64,000 bases of DNA from NCBI RefSeq assembly GCF_003265705.1, contig NW_020312817.1:32451820-32515819 (forward strand), given 5' to 3'. The translations under genes and the position numbers were made by a program. The stretch comes from Callorhinus ursinus (taxonomy: Eukaryota > Chordata > Mammalia > Carnivora > Otariidae). The notes beneath the pieces are model-generated. The model did no database searches and had not been told where the DNA came from. It saw only the letters and a list, made by a program, of their open reading frames with translations. Numbering within the stretch: position 1 is the stretch's first letter; each line of letters starts with the position of its first letter. Below are positions 1-43,340 of this stretch, piece after piece.

Positions 1-2840
1 GCCAGCCCAGGAGCAGAAAAGAGTTAATGAAATAATCTTAATATTTATTGAAACATCACTATTTTGTGCCTTTATGCCAGGCAGTGATAGACAACCCCAT
101 GCTATTATTTTACATGAGTTCCTTGCTAGCAAACGAAAAGCCCTTTAAACAGACTGCCTCATTCTTCGATGTCTAGGATAAAAGGCATCTACCATGATGT
201 TTCAAAACTTATAAACATATATGTATATATGTGTACATATGTATGTATGTATGTAGGTGTATCTGTCAAGTTTACTTGGGAAAATATCCCAATGTAAATG
301 GGGCTTACCTACTGTGGTGTTTTGTTTGTTTGCTTCCTTTTTTTGGTAGGAGACACAAAGAGGTTAACTGAATGACAATCTTTCTGTTGGTGGAAGCACT
401 TACAAACCTGATCTGCTCATGATACACAATTTAGGGCTGCACAAGTTCACAGAGGCTATGGATTCAAAGGTTTGGAAGACTATCGACCGTGAACTAAATA
501 TTTAGGACACACACCCAACAGGATACATCTAGGCACTGAGATGATCGAGCCAGGAGAGAGAATAAGAAACCATGATGTTCCAAAGGACAGCATTAGAGTC
601 AGCAGTTGATTATCACAGGACATTATGTCATGAGGATGGTAATTCCTTGTAGTTCCTTATTTGCTATGTAAATGTGTGGAATTTTCTCTGACTTGCTTTA
701 AAATTAGAATCGTCAATGTCTCATGAGACAAAGTAGAGTCTGCCCTGGAATCGAGGGATAAACCTACATGACATTTCAAGGTTCCCTTCCTACACCAATA
801 TAAAATTCAGCATTACTCAACAGACCTGGTTACAATAAGGGTGAACTAAAATGCAGAAACATAATGTCATTCCTTACACAAAAACAGCTAGGCAAGCTAT
901 TTGATAATGCTCTAAGACATTACGTGGTCAGGTAAACCAAAATGACATATGTAAATCTTTTCCAAAAATCAACGTACAAGCCCACAAATTCTCACTATAA
1001 ATTGCCTCGGGAGGGGCTGCTCTGATGAAATGGAAATGTCTCCTCCGTATGTGCAGTTTCAGACTCTATAACATTTAAAGAAAATGTTCTAAAAGATAAA
1101 GTTGGCATGTAAAAAGCACAGGCAGAGGAATCAGTAATGATCAGAGCAAAACAATTCTAGAAGGCATCTTAATTTTCATATGGCTCATTTGCATTTGAAA
1201 CACTGAGAATTCCTATCTCTCTTGTACAAAAATGTGTACATATTAAGTTACTTTCCACTTGAAAGAACATTTTCCTAAATGTTTGGAAGATGATCAAATT
1301 TTAACTGGAGGACTTGTTTTCTTCCATCAGGTGTGGGGGAGATGTGGCTTCCTGGTATGAGAGGCAACAGTTGATTCTAATAGCAGAACAAGACAAAAAT
1401 AAGAAAGTAAATGGAAAAGAATTTCTATTTGTACAATTTGATTTAAAGATGGCAAAACAAAAAAGGATACATATGATACAAAGATGTCGAAAGACATCAA
1501 TTTAAAATCAAATAGGGTTAACTTTCCAAAAATTGTGATATTCTGACACTTGAAAATTAGGTTCTATTACTTATTCTAGGATTCTCATGGATGTAGTTGA
1601 TTTATTTCAGTATGTTTATTTCTGAGTATCTAGTCTGTGTTTAAAAATTAGATGCTCCCCAGCTTTTAGACAATAATTTCAAGAGTCTACATTCTACTTA
1701 TCTTGAATTTTTAATTTTAGGATATTAATTTTAGGATATTTGACAAAACAGTAAAGATTTAAAACCTCTTTACTATCAATTTTAAACAATATTTAGTCTT
1801 AAGGAAATTGTTGGTTACTCACTCAGAGACCTAGAAGTTGGTATCCAGGGGGAAATTTGAACTCACAAAGTGAAACCACATTGAATGGAAAGATCTTTTT
1901 AGTTTATTTTTAAACTAAAACTTATTAAAGAATTTTTAGTTTATTTTCTGATACGATAAAATATTTAGGGAAGAGGCTCATGTTCAGAAAGAAAACCAGA
2001 ACCTGAAAGACATCCCTGCCTTTCTCTTGGCCTTGCTCTCCAGAGACTTCACCTAGTGGCGGGAGATGCTTAGGCATGGTCTCAAAGGTGGGGGCTCTAG
2101 TATGACTTCCTCCTGAGGTGGGACAGGAGGCAGTTGACGAAGGACACAGAACATGACCTGAGTTCTGGAAATGAGATTATCTGGGTCTATGCTGCTCTTT
2201 GTGCTTCTTTTCCTTTTGGAGAAATAAAGTCCCCGATCTGCATCAGCTGGGCTATGGGGTATGAAGGAATGGGGGACACAGCTGTGAACGGGAGATTCCC
2301 AGGGAGAGGAGCATCCGCACCTCCTCGAGGCGAGGCTGGTAGCAGCGTAGTTAGGAACCGAGGGCCAGGATGGGGCACTGCCGCTCTTCACCCTCCCAGG
2401 CCAAGCGGGGGGAATCTGGTGACATGTTTTTTTAAGGAGACAGTGTTTTAACACACAATTCACCCTGTATTTCAAACTGCTGCCTCAGACTTATTTGAGC
2501 AAACTCTTATCTTTTGGTTCAGTAAAGTGCATTGGGCTTGACTTGCAAACACATAACTTAAAACAGTAAAAGATAAAATGGTCTATGTAGTAAAAATTTG
2601 AAAATTATCTTAACATGTCATCTTATTGGTTAGTTTGATCTTTCTCTCTACAAACTTCGATTTTAATGATTAAAATGGTGAAAAAAAACCACAACAACCT
2701 GCTTTCTTCCTTTATGGTAGACATGCTAATGAGAAGATAAATGACCAATAAGTAGATCAAAGGCTGAAGCTGAAGCAAACATAGAATGGGATGATTGTCC
2801 GTCTGGTAACTTGAAAGTTACATCTTTGTTTATTAATAAG
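1..2840. other. 3' flank of CDKL4; unassigned unique sequence
   Basis: I see no exon or clear repeat apart from a short (TATG)-rich tract near 215-255. The segment 2100-2450 is more GC-rich and open on the minus strand for 140 codons, with a proline-rich C-terminal part, but nothing recognisable is encoded and no in-frame acceptor stands out. Confidence 0.4.
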
Positions 2841-2844
2841 CAAT

Positions 2845-2930
2845 GTTCAGCTATTTATTTATTTGGATAATATTTACCGAGTACCTTCTATAGGTCAGAC
2901 ACTGTTTTAGGTGCTGGGGACACAAGATGA
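2845..2930 (-). repeat. L2 LINE 3'-end fragment, antisense
   Basis: The words 'ccgagtaccttctataggtc' and 'agacactgttttaggtgctg' are the reverse complement of the L2 3' end. Diverged and short. Confidence 0.5.
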
Positions 2931-3465
2931 AAAATAAACCCCAAACCAAAACAAACCTACTTCTGTGGGGTTTATGTTTTAACCTCAAAGTTTTTCTGAA
3001 ACCAAGTAAAGCAACAGTCACCTAAGAAACTGCAGAATCAAGGTCTGTCATATTCATCATCTTATTCTACGATACTGGCACATTTTAGGATAAAATTTGG
3101 TTCTTAGGTGTTTGAGTTTCATCTCTTAGTATCTGCCAGAGCTTGTCCTTGGTTTTGAGGAAAAGCCTAGGGAAGGTAAGCTTAGGTGCCTGCCATCAGT
3201 AAAAAGACGGGAAGAGTTGAGTTTCCTTTATGGTGTGTCTGGAGGCAAGAGAGGGTCCTGGGCTTTCCTTGGTAACGTTCAAACTCAGTCCTGCTGTAAT
3301 TAGGGTTTTATTGTATGAAGTTGTTGTATTTTGGGTACACGAGCTATCCAATCAGTGTGGCAAAAAGTTGAGCAATACTTCGATTCAATCATATTTGGAA
3401 TAAGATTTTGCAACAAATTTGGATATTTTCATAGTTTTATGGTTTTATTACATCAATCACCAAAA

Positions 3466-3471
3466 TTTATT
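3466..3471 (-). terminator. candidate CDKL4 polyadenylation signal AATAAA
   Basis: AATAAA on the minus strand lies 107 bases after the CDKL4 stop. A second copy is at 3444-3449 and a third at 3306-3311. The 3' UTR of the 315-residue form would then be short. Which site is used cannot be told from sequence. Confidence 0.45.
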
Positions 3472-3577
3472 AAGATAAACAAATACAACTAAACCAGTGC
3501 AAAGAAAGGTCTTGGTGTCCACCTAGTCTCACTTTGAAAAGTAGAAAAGGAAAAAAAAGAATCATTTTTATAGCACT

Positions 3578-34559
<30,982 letters not shown>

Positions 34560-34564
34560 CTGGA

Positions 34565-37500
34565 AAATAAGATGACTCAGCTTAATCAAGTGATCAAGGA
34601 CAATGTTCTCACAGTCTCATATATAAAACCGATTTACTCAGGATGCCAAAGATTTATTTCCACCAAATAATTTTAAATACACTTAAAAATATTTGAACAT
34701 TATTTTGGTAATTCTGTTGTCTTAATGTGGTTCTTCCAGCTACTGCAAAGATTTAATATATTTCTTATAATGGGTCTGTGTTTACCTCAGTTGAATTAAA
34801 GAATTTGTGGAAAGGAACATTATCTAGTCTATTTGCATTATCCTCAAGTAAATGATGAAAATATGGTGCTGTAAAATCCAGCTGAAGGAACATTTCATAC
34901 TCTTGCATTCAGTGTTTATCTTTTCCCTCCTCACCCCTTGGACTAGGGGAACTAGGAAGACGCGAGAACAAGACATGTACAAAGTGCTATACTTCCACCT
35001 GGTGGAGAGAAGAAAGAGTAGATGTGGACTGTGGAACAAAGCTGCCATTACAAACAGTGACATCTTTCTGGCGCATCATCTATTGCTCTTAGATTTTATA
35101 TGTATGAAGGAACAGGTCCTTAAATTCTTAGCTCCCCCAAAAAATAAAAAGCACAAAAAAGAAGACAGGTCTCTCTAATTTTTCATGAATGCTTTCTTTT
35201 ATCTTCATTTCCATGGAAATATTTAATTTTTCTGTCCTGCCTCACCCACTTGTGAATTTCATGGTGATTGGGATTACATATTAAATAACAAATAAGGCCA
35301 ACATTATTAAATAAATCAGTCTAGGAATTAAAAATATAAAAATTCGAATAAGTCTCAAAAATCCCACCCCACTTTATCCAGCAGAATCTTAATATAATCT
35401 AATAGTGATAATAGTTAGCACTTAAGTAACATTGTCCTATGAAAATTACATCTTATGTGTACAACCATTTTATGAAGTGCTATTTTTATCCAATTATGTG
35501 GATGATAAAACCAAGACAAAATGAAGCTAGTATGAAGTTAGAACCCAGGCAGTCAGGTTCCAGAGATCACAATTTGAATCACTACGCTATACTGCCTCTC
35601 AGTTAATTCAAAAGAATGCACAATCCAGGCCTTAGTAATAATAAAATGTCAAGTGAAAGAGTTGACCACTTTATAAATTTCTCATGTTTCAAATGAGTAC
35701 CCTTTATCTTTTCTTTTCTTTTTCACTTCACTAACATCTTTTCCATCCACAGATTGTCTCAATGGAGAAAGAAATCATCTACACTTTCTTGCCACCATAG
35801 AAATACACAACTGGGAAAAGTGTTTACCTGGGTAAATGACTATTACTAAACTATTCTACAATGCTATATATATATTTTTGGAGATTCTATTCTCTCTCAT
35901 ATTAAAGGGAGAAAATGGAAGCAAAAACACTTTAAAAACATGGAAAATTCATCACAGATCATGTTCTGAAAACTCTATTAGTTATACTGAATTGTTACAT
36001 AGATATTATTATCTTAAATGTGTTTAGATACAAACATGCATACATTTGTTCTTTAGCCTAGTTATAGGTGATAGGGAAGAAAACAGTAGATACTAGAAAT
36101 TTGCTTTAGAAAGTTATTGGTATAAATCTTTGTGAATTTATGAATTTAACCTGCTTGATAAGCCCTATGGTTACTGGAATAAGCTACAAATATGCCAAAA
36201 AGCTTAATTATGGTATTTGTCAGTATTATTTTATTTCCCTCTAGGTAGATGATTTGATCTATTGATCTACAATTTTTTCCCCAAATGGCTTCATAGTGAT
36301 TGAGTTCTCAGACTATTATTTAGATCTCTCAGTCCCATCAATCAAACTTCTGAATATAATAAAATAAAGCACCAGAAAATAGTACTTTATCTGGTAACCT
36401 CTCAATAGTATCTGTTTTCTAAAGCCTTTACATGTTCATGGAAGATGAGTCTGAGCATGTAGGCAGGAGTTAGACCAAGGCAGAAATTACTCAAAGGGAT
36501 TTATGGCTCTAATTCCAGCTTACTAGGACTCTACCTGAGTAAGAAGCAGTAATTCCTAATATCTTACCTGAGGTACAGACCAACTATCTGTTTGATGACT
36601 ATCTCTACACAAATAGAATCATGTCGAAATCATTTGTATTAAATTAAATGCCTTCTTTCCTATCCTCTACCCCTACCCAAAGTTCTCAGATCTGCTCCAC
36701 ATTATACCTAAATGGCTTGTGAAGACATATATGGTGGAGAACTTTGAGATAGTTGAGGATAATGGTGGCTATCTAAATCAAATCTCCTCACATAGCTTTC
36801 TTGCAACTGTAGAAATCAACCAGAACAATAAAACCACATAAATGTAATGCTTCCAAAATAACAGGAAGACAGAGGAATTTACAAACTTAAGTAGAAAAGT
36901 AAACTCCAAATTCTGGAAGAGATATCTCTTAAGGTCCCACTATAAGCCTTTGCAGAGAGCAAATACAGGAATGGGGTGGGATCTGGAAAAACTGTGAAGA
37001 GAGAAGAGGAAACAAAGAGCCTAAGATAGACTTAAAATCATCCCCCCTCCAACCCCTGAAGAGAAAATACATCACAAGTGCAAAAATATTAAGTGTGTCC
37101 TGGTAGATCAGAGTATTTGCCCCAGGGAAGGGACGTAAAAGTCATGGATACTGAGGGGGTATCAGTCAGTGTGACACTACTCTTGGGCAAGAAGGAAGGG
37201 AGAGACTTATCAATCTCTGTCAGAGACTGGATAGTGAAGGGAAAAAGAAGCAAGAGGGATAAACTTGTGCCCCTGCAAGACAAAAGAGAACCCCAAAACT
37301 GAAGGACATGCAAATCTCTTCACCACTAATTAAAAAAAAAAAAGTGCTACTCATTAAAGAAACTGAACTTTGGTACAATGACAGAAAAGAACTCTCTTGA
37401 GCTAGGATTACTGTCAATTATTACAAGACAAAACCTGCCCAGGAAATAAAATAGAGAAAAGCAGTCTCCACACAAACCTATTACTGGAAGAAAATAGAAA

Positions 37501-37620
37501 TGAGAATTGGACATTTTCATGGATGAAAATCATACCAAAAAAAAAAAAACCTAAAAATGAAGAAGAAAACTAATACAACACTCCAAACTGATTTAAATAT
37601 CTTCTAACATTCATCTGGAG
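34565..37620. other. upstream of the first coding exon; mostly unassigned
   Basis: If the CpG-island promoter is right, this is part of a 13.9-kb 5' UTR intron. I see only a MIR at 35405-35605 and no exon. Confidence 0.4.
35405..35605 (-). repeat. MIR SINE, antisense
   Basis: 'agaacccaggcagtcaggtt' and 'tacgctatactgcctctc' are reversed MIR. Fairly complete. Confidence 0.65.
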
Positions 37621-37633
37621 ATATGAAAAGCAC

Positions 37634-37800
37634 TTTTTAAAAAAGATTTTATTTATTTGGGAAAGAGAGGAAGAGAAAGCATGAGTGGGGTGGGGAACAG
37701 GGGGAGAGGAAGCAGGCTCCCTGGGGCTCAATCCCAGGACCCCAGGATTATGACCTGAACTGAAGTCAGAGCTTAACTGACTGAGCCACCCAGGTACCCC
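37634..37800 (-). repeat. SINEC, reverse orientation, internally shortened
   Basis: Flanked by 'atgaaaagca' at 37623-37632 and 37801-37810. The middle lacks part of the usual 'ccctgctgagcagggagcc' block. Confidence 0.88.
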
Positions 37801-37852
37801 ATGAAAAGCAACTTTGAATCAGAAATTCAAATAAGACTAGAAGTGAAAAGGA

Positions 37853-37885
37853 AGAAGGGAGGGAGGAGGGAAGGAAGGAAGGAAG
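37853..37885. repeat. (GGAA)n-rich simple repeat
   Basis: 'gaagggagggaggagggaag' followed by GGAA units. Confidence 0.8.
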
Positions 37886-38724
37886 ACAGTTGACTGAACT
37901 CAGGAAAGAAACAAAAGAAAAAGACAAAAAATCATTTCACAGATAAAGGCTAAAAAAACACAAGATGCCAATGAAAATTTAATAAGTAGAATTTTAAAAA
38001 GGCAGAACAATTAAGAGAATAAAAATGAGAAAAAAAGTAGGAAAGTTTAGAGAGAAAGTGGTTGAAATGGAAGACAGGCAAAGAAGACCCAACATGTTCA
38101 GAGACCCAACTAGAGTCTCTGAAGAAAACAAAACAGTGGAACAGAACCAATAATTGAAACTATAAACTATGAAATTTTTCTGGCAACAAAATAAGATCGG
38201 AGTATACATATTGAAAAGGCCCATCAGTAGTTGGGAAAACTGAATCAGAACAATCAACTCAAAGATGTATTTGAATAAAACTATCAAAGAAAATACTCTC
38301 ATAGCCTGCAGGCATAAAGACTAAACTGAAGTGTAGGAGAATGAGAGTGACATCAAATTTGTCAAGAGAACACACCATGCAACATAAAAATATAGCAGGC
38401 TTTTGAAGAAATTCAAGAGAAGAAAGTGAAAGCCAGGATTTTACACTCAACCAAGATGTCCTTCAAGTAGCAAAGTTATAGACAGATACAGTTTGAAATA
38501 TGCAGGACCTCCAGGAATACTGTATTCATGAACCTTCTCAAAGAATCTACAAGGCGATAACTTTCACCCAAGAGCTGACTGAGAAAACTTCAGGAAGAGA
38601 TCTACAGTAAGCATTTAATATATTTAATTGAAGACTATAGCAAAGGTGAGAAGAAGAGTGGAAGAATAACATAAACATTAGAAATGCTGACAGTGTAGAA
38701 AATAATGCAATTAAAAATATGTTT

Positions 38725-38911
38725 GGGCGCCTGGGTGGCTCAGTCGTTAGGCATCTGCCTTCGGCTCAGGTCATGATCCCAGGGTCCTGGGATCGAGCCC
38801 CACATCGGGCTCCCTGCTCAGCGGGAGGCCTGCTTCTCCCTCTCCCATTCCCCCTGCTTGTGTTCCTGCTCTCGCTGTCTCTCTGTCAAATAAATAAATA
38901 AAATCTTTAAA
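38725..38911 (+). repeat. SINEC, forward, well preserved
   Basis: 'gggcgcctgggtggctcagt' at the start is the unmutated head. Inserted in L1 copy 1. Confidence 0.95.
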
Positions 38912-39139
38912 AAAAATGTTTAAGAAATGGAAAGGGAAAGAAGAAAGCAGAATAAACTCATTGATAATTGAATAGATGGAAGAGTAAAATATACCATTAA
39001 AAACAGACAAACCAGAGAATAGAAGGTTAAATAAGAAAGCAGGGACTAGGAGCATTAAGAAAATATCCAAAGAAATGTAAGAAATAAAAATCAAACACAA
39101 TACATAGAGAAAGAAACACAGATTAACATTGTACACATA

Positions 39140-39319
39140 GGGTGCCTGGGTGGCTCAGATGGTTAAGCATCTGCCTTCAGCTCAGGTCACGATTCCAGGG
39201 CCCTGGGATCGAGTCCCGCATCGGGCTCCCTGCTCCTTGGGAGCCTACTTCTCCCTCTGCCTCTCTCTCGCTCTCTGTCTCTCATGAATAAATAAAAATG
39301 AAAAAAAAATCTTAAAAAA
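39140..39319 (+). repeat. SINEC, forward, 12-bp target duplication
   Basis: 'attgtacacata' at 39128-39139 and 39320-39331 bounds the copy; the body lacks the 'cttgtgttcc' block. Confidence 0.94.
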
Positions 39320-39510
39320 ATTGTACACATAAAAATTATAATATGACAGAGAAAAGACTAATATCAGTGATATCAATAAATATGAATGAGCTTAACTCAT
39401 GTATTAAATGAAAAAGATTTTCAATTTGGCTCACAAAGCAAGATCTAAGTATAAGCTCTATGCAAGAGACACATCTAAAGTGACTCAGAAAGGTTAAAAA
39501 TAAAAAGACA

Positions 39511-39707
39511 GGGTGCCTGGGTGGCTCAGTTGGTTAAGCAACTGCCTTCAGCTCAGGTCATGATCCTGGAGTCCCAGGATTGAGTCCCTCAGTGGGGTCC
39601 CTGCTCAGCGGGGAGCCTGCTTCTCCCTCTCTCTCTGCCCCTCCCCCTGATCATGCTTTCTCTCCCATTCTCTCTCTCAAATAAATAAATAAAATCTTAA
39701 AAAAAAA
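39511..39707 (+). repeat. SINEC, forward
   Basis: 'gggtgcctgggtggctcagt' head with a body containing 'tgcccctccccctgatcatg', a different 3' variant from its neighbours. Confidence 0.94.
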
Positions 39708-40193
39708 TAAAACAAGCAAAGGTATTCGGGACAAATGAAAACATTAAGAAAGGAGATTTATGATCCTGCTATCTGATGAAGTAGAATTAAAACTACAAAA
39801 AGCTTTAAATACAACAAAAGGGGGGTATTTTTAATGCTAAAGCCACAATTCACAGTGAAGATATAAAAGCCCCCCAAAAACATAGCAATTACTGTTATAA
39901 AGCAGAAACTTTAGGACATGCAAGAAGACATGTATAGAAACACACTAATAATGAAACTTAAACCCGTCACTCTCTAAAAAAAAAAAAAAAAAGGTAAAAA
40001 AAAAAACAAACCATCACTCTCAGGAAAAGGCAAGGTAAATGAACAAAAGATATGTAACTATGTAGAAGACCTAAACAATGTAACCAATAACGTAGACCTT
40101 TAGGAGAGAAATACATTGAATTTATACTCTGATAATTTAAAATATACCTTCTTCTCAAGCACATATGGAATATTTATAAAAAGTGACTGTGTA

Positions 40194-40389
40194 GGGTGCC
40201 TGGGTGGCTCAGTTGGTTAGGCGACTGCCTTCAGCTCAGGTCATGATCCTGGAGTCCCGGGATCGAGTCCCGCATCGGGCTCCCTGCTCAGTGGGGAGTC
40301 TGCTTCTCCCTCTGATCCTCCCCCCTCTCATGTGCTCTCTCTCTCTCATTCTCGCTCTCTCAAATAAATAAAATCTTTAAAAAAAAAGA
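40194..40389 (+). repeat. SINEC, forward
   Basis: Flanked by 'aaaaagtgact'. Body 'ctgatcctcccccctctcat' again of the alternative type. Confidence 0.94.
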
Positions 40390-40499
40390 AAAAAGTGACT
40401 ATATATTAGGTTACAAAAAAACATTAGAAAGTTTCATAAACTAGAAATATTATAAAAACATTCTGATCACAAACTATCAAACTAGAAATTAGAACAATT

Positions 40500-40585
40500 T
40501 AAATATATATATTTAATACATACATAATACATATATTATTTATACATACTTATATTTATATTATATATACATATATATAATAAAA
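40500..40585. repeat. AT-rich low-complexity tract
   Basis: 'taaatatatatatttaatac' and similar imperfect TA/ATAC units, partly self-complementary. Confidence 0.8.
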
Positions 40586-40723
40586 AAAGACTTTCTTCCT
40601 AGAAACTAAAAAAGCCTTCAGTTAAATACCTGTTGGGTAAAGGGGGAAATACAAACTGAAATAATGGAATTAAAAAATAATAATAATGAAAATACTACAT
40701 ATCAAATCAATGAGATACATTCA

Positions 40724-40915
40724 AAGCAGGGTTTCTCAACTGGGGGTGATTTTGGCCCGCAGGGGAATTTTTCAATGTCTGGAGATATTTTTGACTGTTA
40801 TGAGTATGCAGAGGCCAAGGATGCTAAGTACCCCTCAATGCACAGGACAGAACCCCACAATACAGAATTTTCTACCCAAAATGTTCATAATGCCATGGTT
40901 GAGATACCCTGACAT
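40724..40915 (+). repeat. MER20 DNA transposon
   Basis: Starts 'cagggtttctcaactggggg', contains 'tcaatgtctggagatatttt' and 'aatgcacaggacagaacccc' and ends 'gccatggttgagataccctg'. Full outline of the ~200-bp hAT element, inserted in L1 copy 1. Chance open frames of 77-82 codons over it have no meaning. Confidence 0.85.
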
Positions 40916-43149
40916 ATAGAAATCAGGGGGAAAAAAATCCAGAGATCAAAACTATATAGAAGAAAAAAAGAGTAAAAATAACAAATTAAACTCAACAACC
41001 TAAAAAGAGAACTACAAAATAAACCAAAACAAAGCACAAGAAACAATAAAATTGAAGCAGAAATTAATAGAGGATACAAAAATAATAGGTCTTATTAATA
41101 AACCCATATCCTAGTTCCTTAAAAAATTTAAAACAAACCTATAACTAGCTTAATCAAGAAAAAAGGGAGAAAGAATGAATATACAAAATTAGGAATGACA
41201 AGAAGTAATATCAAAAGAGAACTTTTTTTTTTAATCATGAGGCTACTTCCTAGGCATCTATAAAGATGAATCTGAAAACTTAGATGAAATGGATAATTTT
41301 CTAGAAAAACAGAGTTTACAAAAACTTACCTAGTTAGAGATTGAGAATTTAGAGTGGTTTCTGTATAATAGTTTGTTTTTTGTGTTTTTTTTTTAATTCC
41401 ATGAAAAAGCACCGGGGGTCAGAGTTTGACTACTGTGGGGTAAAGAAGTTGGTCAATCCTCCTCCTAAAACATAAGACCAGGCAAAATTTTCAAAAAAAA
41501 ACCTAAAACCCAAACCAAAACCAACCCGTAACAGTTTGGGGGCTCTGGAAATCAACCAAAGGCAAAAAACAAATTGAGAAGTATTTATTCATGATAAGTT
41601 AGAATTCCACTAAGGACAATGGGAATCTGTGGCTTCTTACAAGAGTCTGCTGCCATTCTTCCTCTACCCCCGCCCCCTAGCTCAGCAGGTGCAGCAGTTC
41701 TACCACTGTGAACTGGCCATGAACCAGAAGCCTTACTCCAAGAGAAAATGTGCTTGACATGGCTCAAACCTGTGACAGGCTGAAAACCTGTGACAATACT
41801 GTCAGTAAAATTCTTACAAATTCAGTAGGAAACATATGGGGAAAACCCCCACCGCTTTGAAAGCCTAAGGATGTGGTTCCGGTAGGGGTGAGCTGCAGAC
41901 TAGCCAAAAATTTATGGGAAGATCATGGAAATGAAAGACCAATAGAAGGGCTAGGTTGGCTTTACATATCTCTGGCTAACTGAGAAAATATGAGGAATGC
42001 ACAGGGAAGGTAAGGGAAGGCCCTGAGGGAAGTTAAAGTTGAGGCAGGTTTGAGGACTGACTGAACTATGAATGCACTCTCCAACATACACACTGATCCA
42101 CTGGAAGAGGGTGAAACACTATGGCTAGAGTTGTTTAAGTCCCACTGCTGCCCAAATTATTGGTGACTACTAAACTATGCACACAATGGTGAGTCCTAGA
42201 GAGCCAGGCTAAAAAAATAAAAAACTGAACACAGATATCAACAGTCACACACTTGGAAGGAGATGATGCCGGAATACAGGCAGGTTGCAAAAACAAAAAC
42301 AAAACAAACCCACAAATAAAGCCCTAGGAAGAAAACTGGAATCCAGCATAGATATATTATCTAAAGTGTTCAGTTTTCAATTAAAAAAAATCATGAGACA
42401 TGCTAAGTAAAAGGAAAGTGTGCCTGATACTGAGAAAAAAAAAGGCAATAAAAATGGATTCTGAATGGATCCAGCTATTTTATTAGCTGACAAAGATTTT
42501 AAAGCAACAATTATAAATATGTTCAAATAATTAAAGCAATATAATTTATAGAATTAAAGAAAAATACGACAATGACTTAATAGGAAATCTCAACAGCAAA
42601 ATGAAAAGTAAAAAAGAAAAAAAGAATGAAATGGAAATTTTAGAGTCGAAAAGTACCACTGAAATGAAAAATTCACTAGGTGGGCTCAATATCAGATTTG
42701 AGATGGCAGAAGAATCAATGAATCTGAAGACAGATTAATAGAAAAAGACAAGTATGCAAGAGAGGGAAAAAAAACTGAAGATGAACAGAGCCTCAGAGGC
42801 CTGTGGTACAAAATCAATAGTACCAACATAAATGAAATGACATTCCCAGAAAGAGAAGTGAGAAAAAGGGGAAGAAGAAAATATTGAAAGAAATAATGGC
42901 CAAAATTATTCCAAGTTTAATGGAAAACATTGATCTACAGATTCAAGAGCTAAATGAATCCCAAGTAGGATAAATATTAGGAGATCCAGTTCTAGATACA
43001 TTATAGCCAAACTGTCAAAAACCAAAGATAAAGAGAATATCTTGAAAACAGTAAGCAAGATCCATTCATGTACAAGGGAACAATATGCTTAATGACTGAC
43101 TCCTCATCAGAGAAAGCAAAAAAATCAATAAAACAAAAAGTTGGTTTTT

Positions 43150-43340
43150 GGGATGCCTGGGTGGCTCAGTTGTTTAAACGTCTACCTTTAGCTCAGGTCA
43201 TGATCCCAGGATCCTGGGATCAAGTCCCATATTGGGCTCCTTGCTCAGCAGGGAGCCTGCTTCTCCCTCTGCCTGCCACTCTCCCTGCTTGTGCTCTCTC
43301 TCTCTCTCTCTGACAAATTAATAAACAAAAATCTTAAAAA
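43150..43340 (+). repeat. SINEC, forward, at the L1 deletion point
   Basis: Flanked by 'aaaaagttggtt' on both sides. Head 'gggatgcctgggtggctcag'. Confidence 0.93.

Larger units (their letters stand above)
37850..41335 (+). repeat. old L1M LINE, copy 1 (sense), 3' truncated
   Basis: 'gccaggattttacactcaac' is the end of ORF1-like sequence, 'ctctatgcaagagacacatc' and 'gatgaaatggataattttct' belong to ORF2. The copy breaks off in mid ORF2. Frames are full of stops. Four SINECs and a MER20 have landed in it. Confidence 0.65.

Noticed and set aside
38725..38911. tRNA-like heads in many SINECs as tRNA genes
   Set aside because: They are the tRNA-Lys-related part of SINECs, followed by CT-rich bodies and A-rich tails. 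No complete cloverleaf in a unique context was seen.
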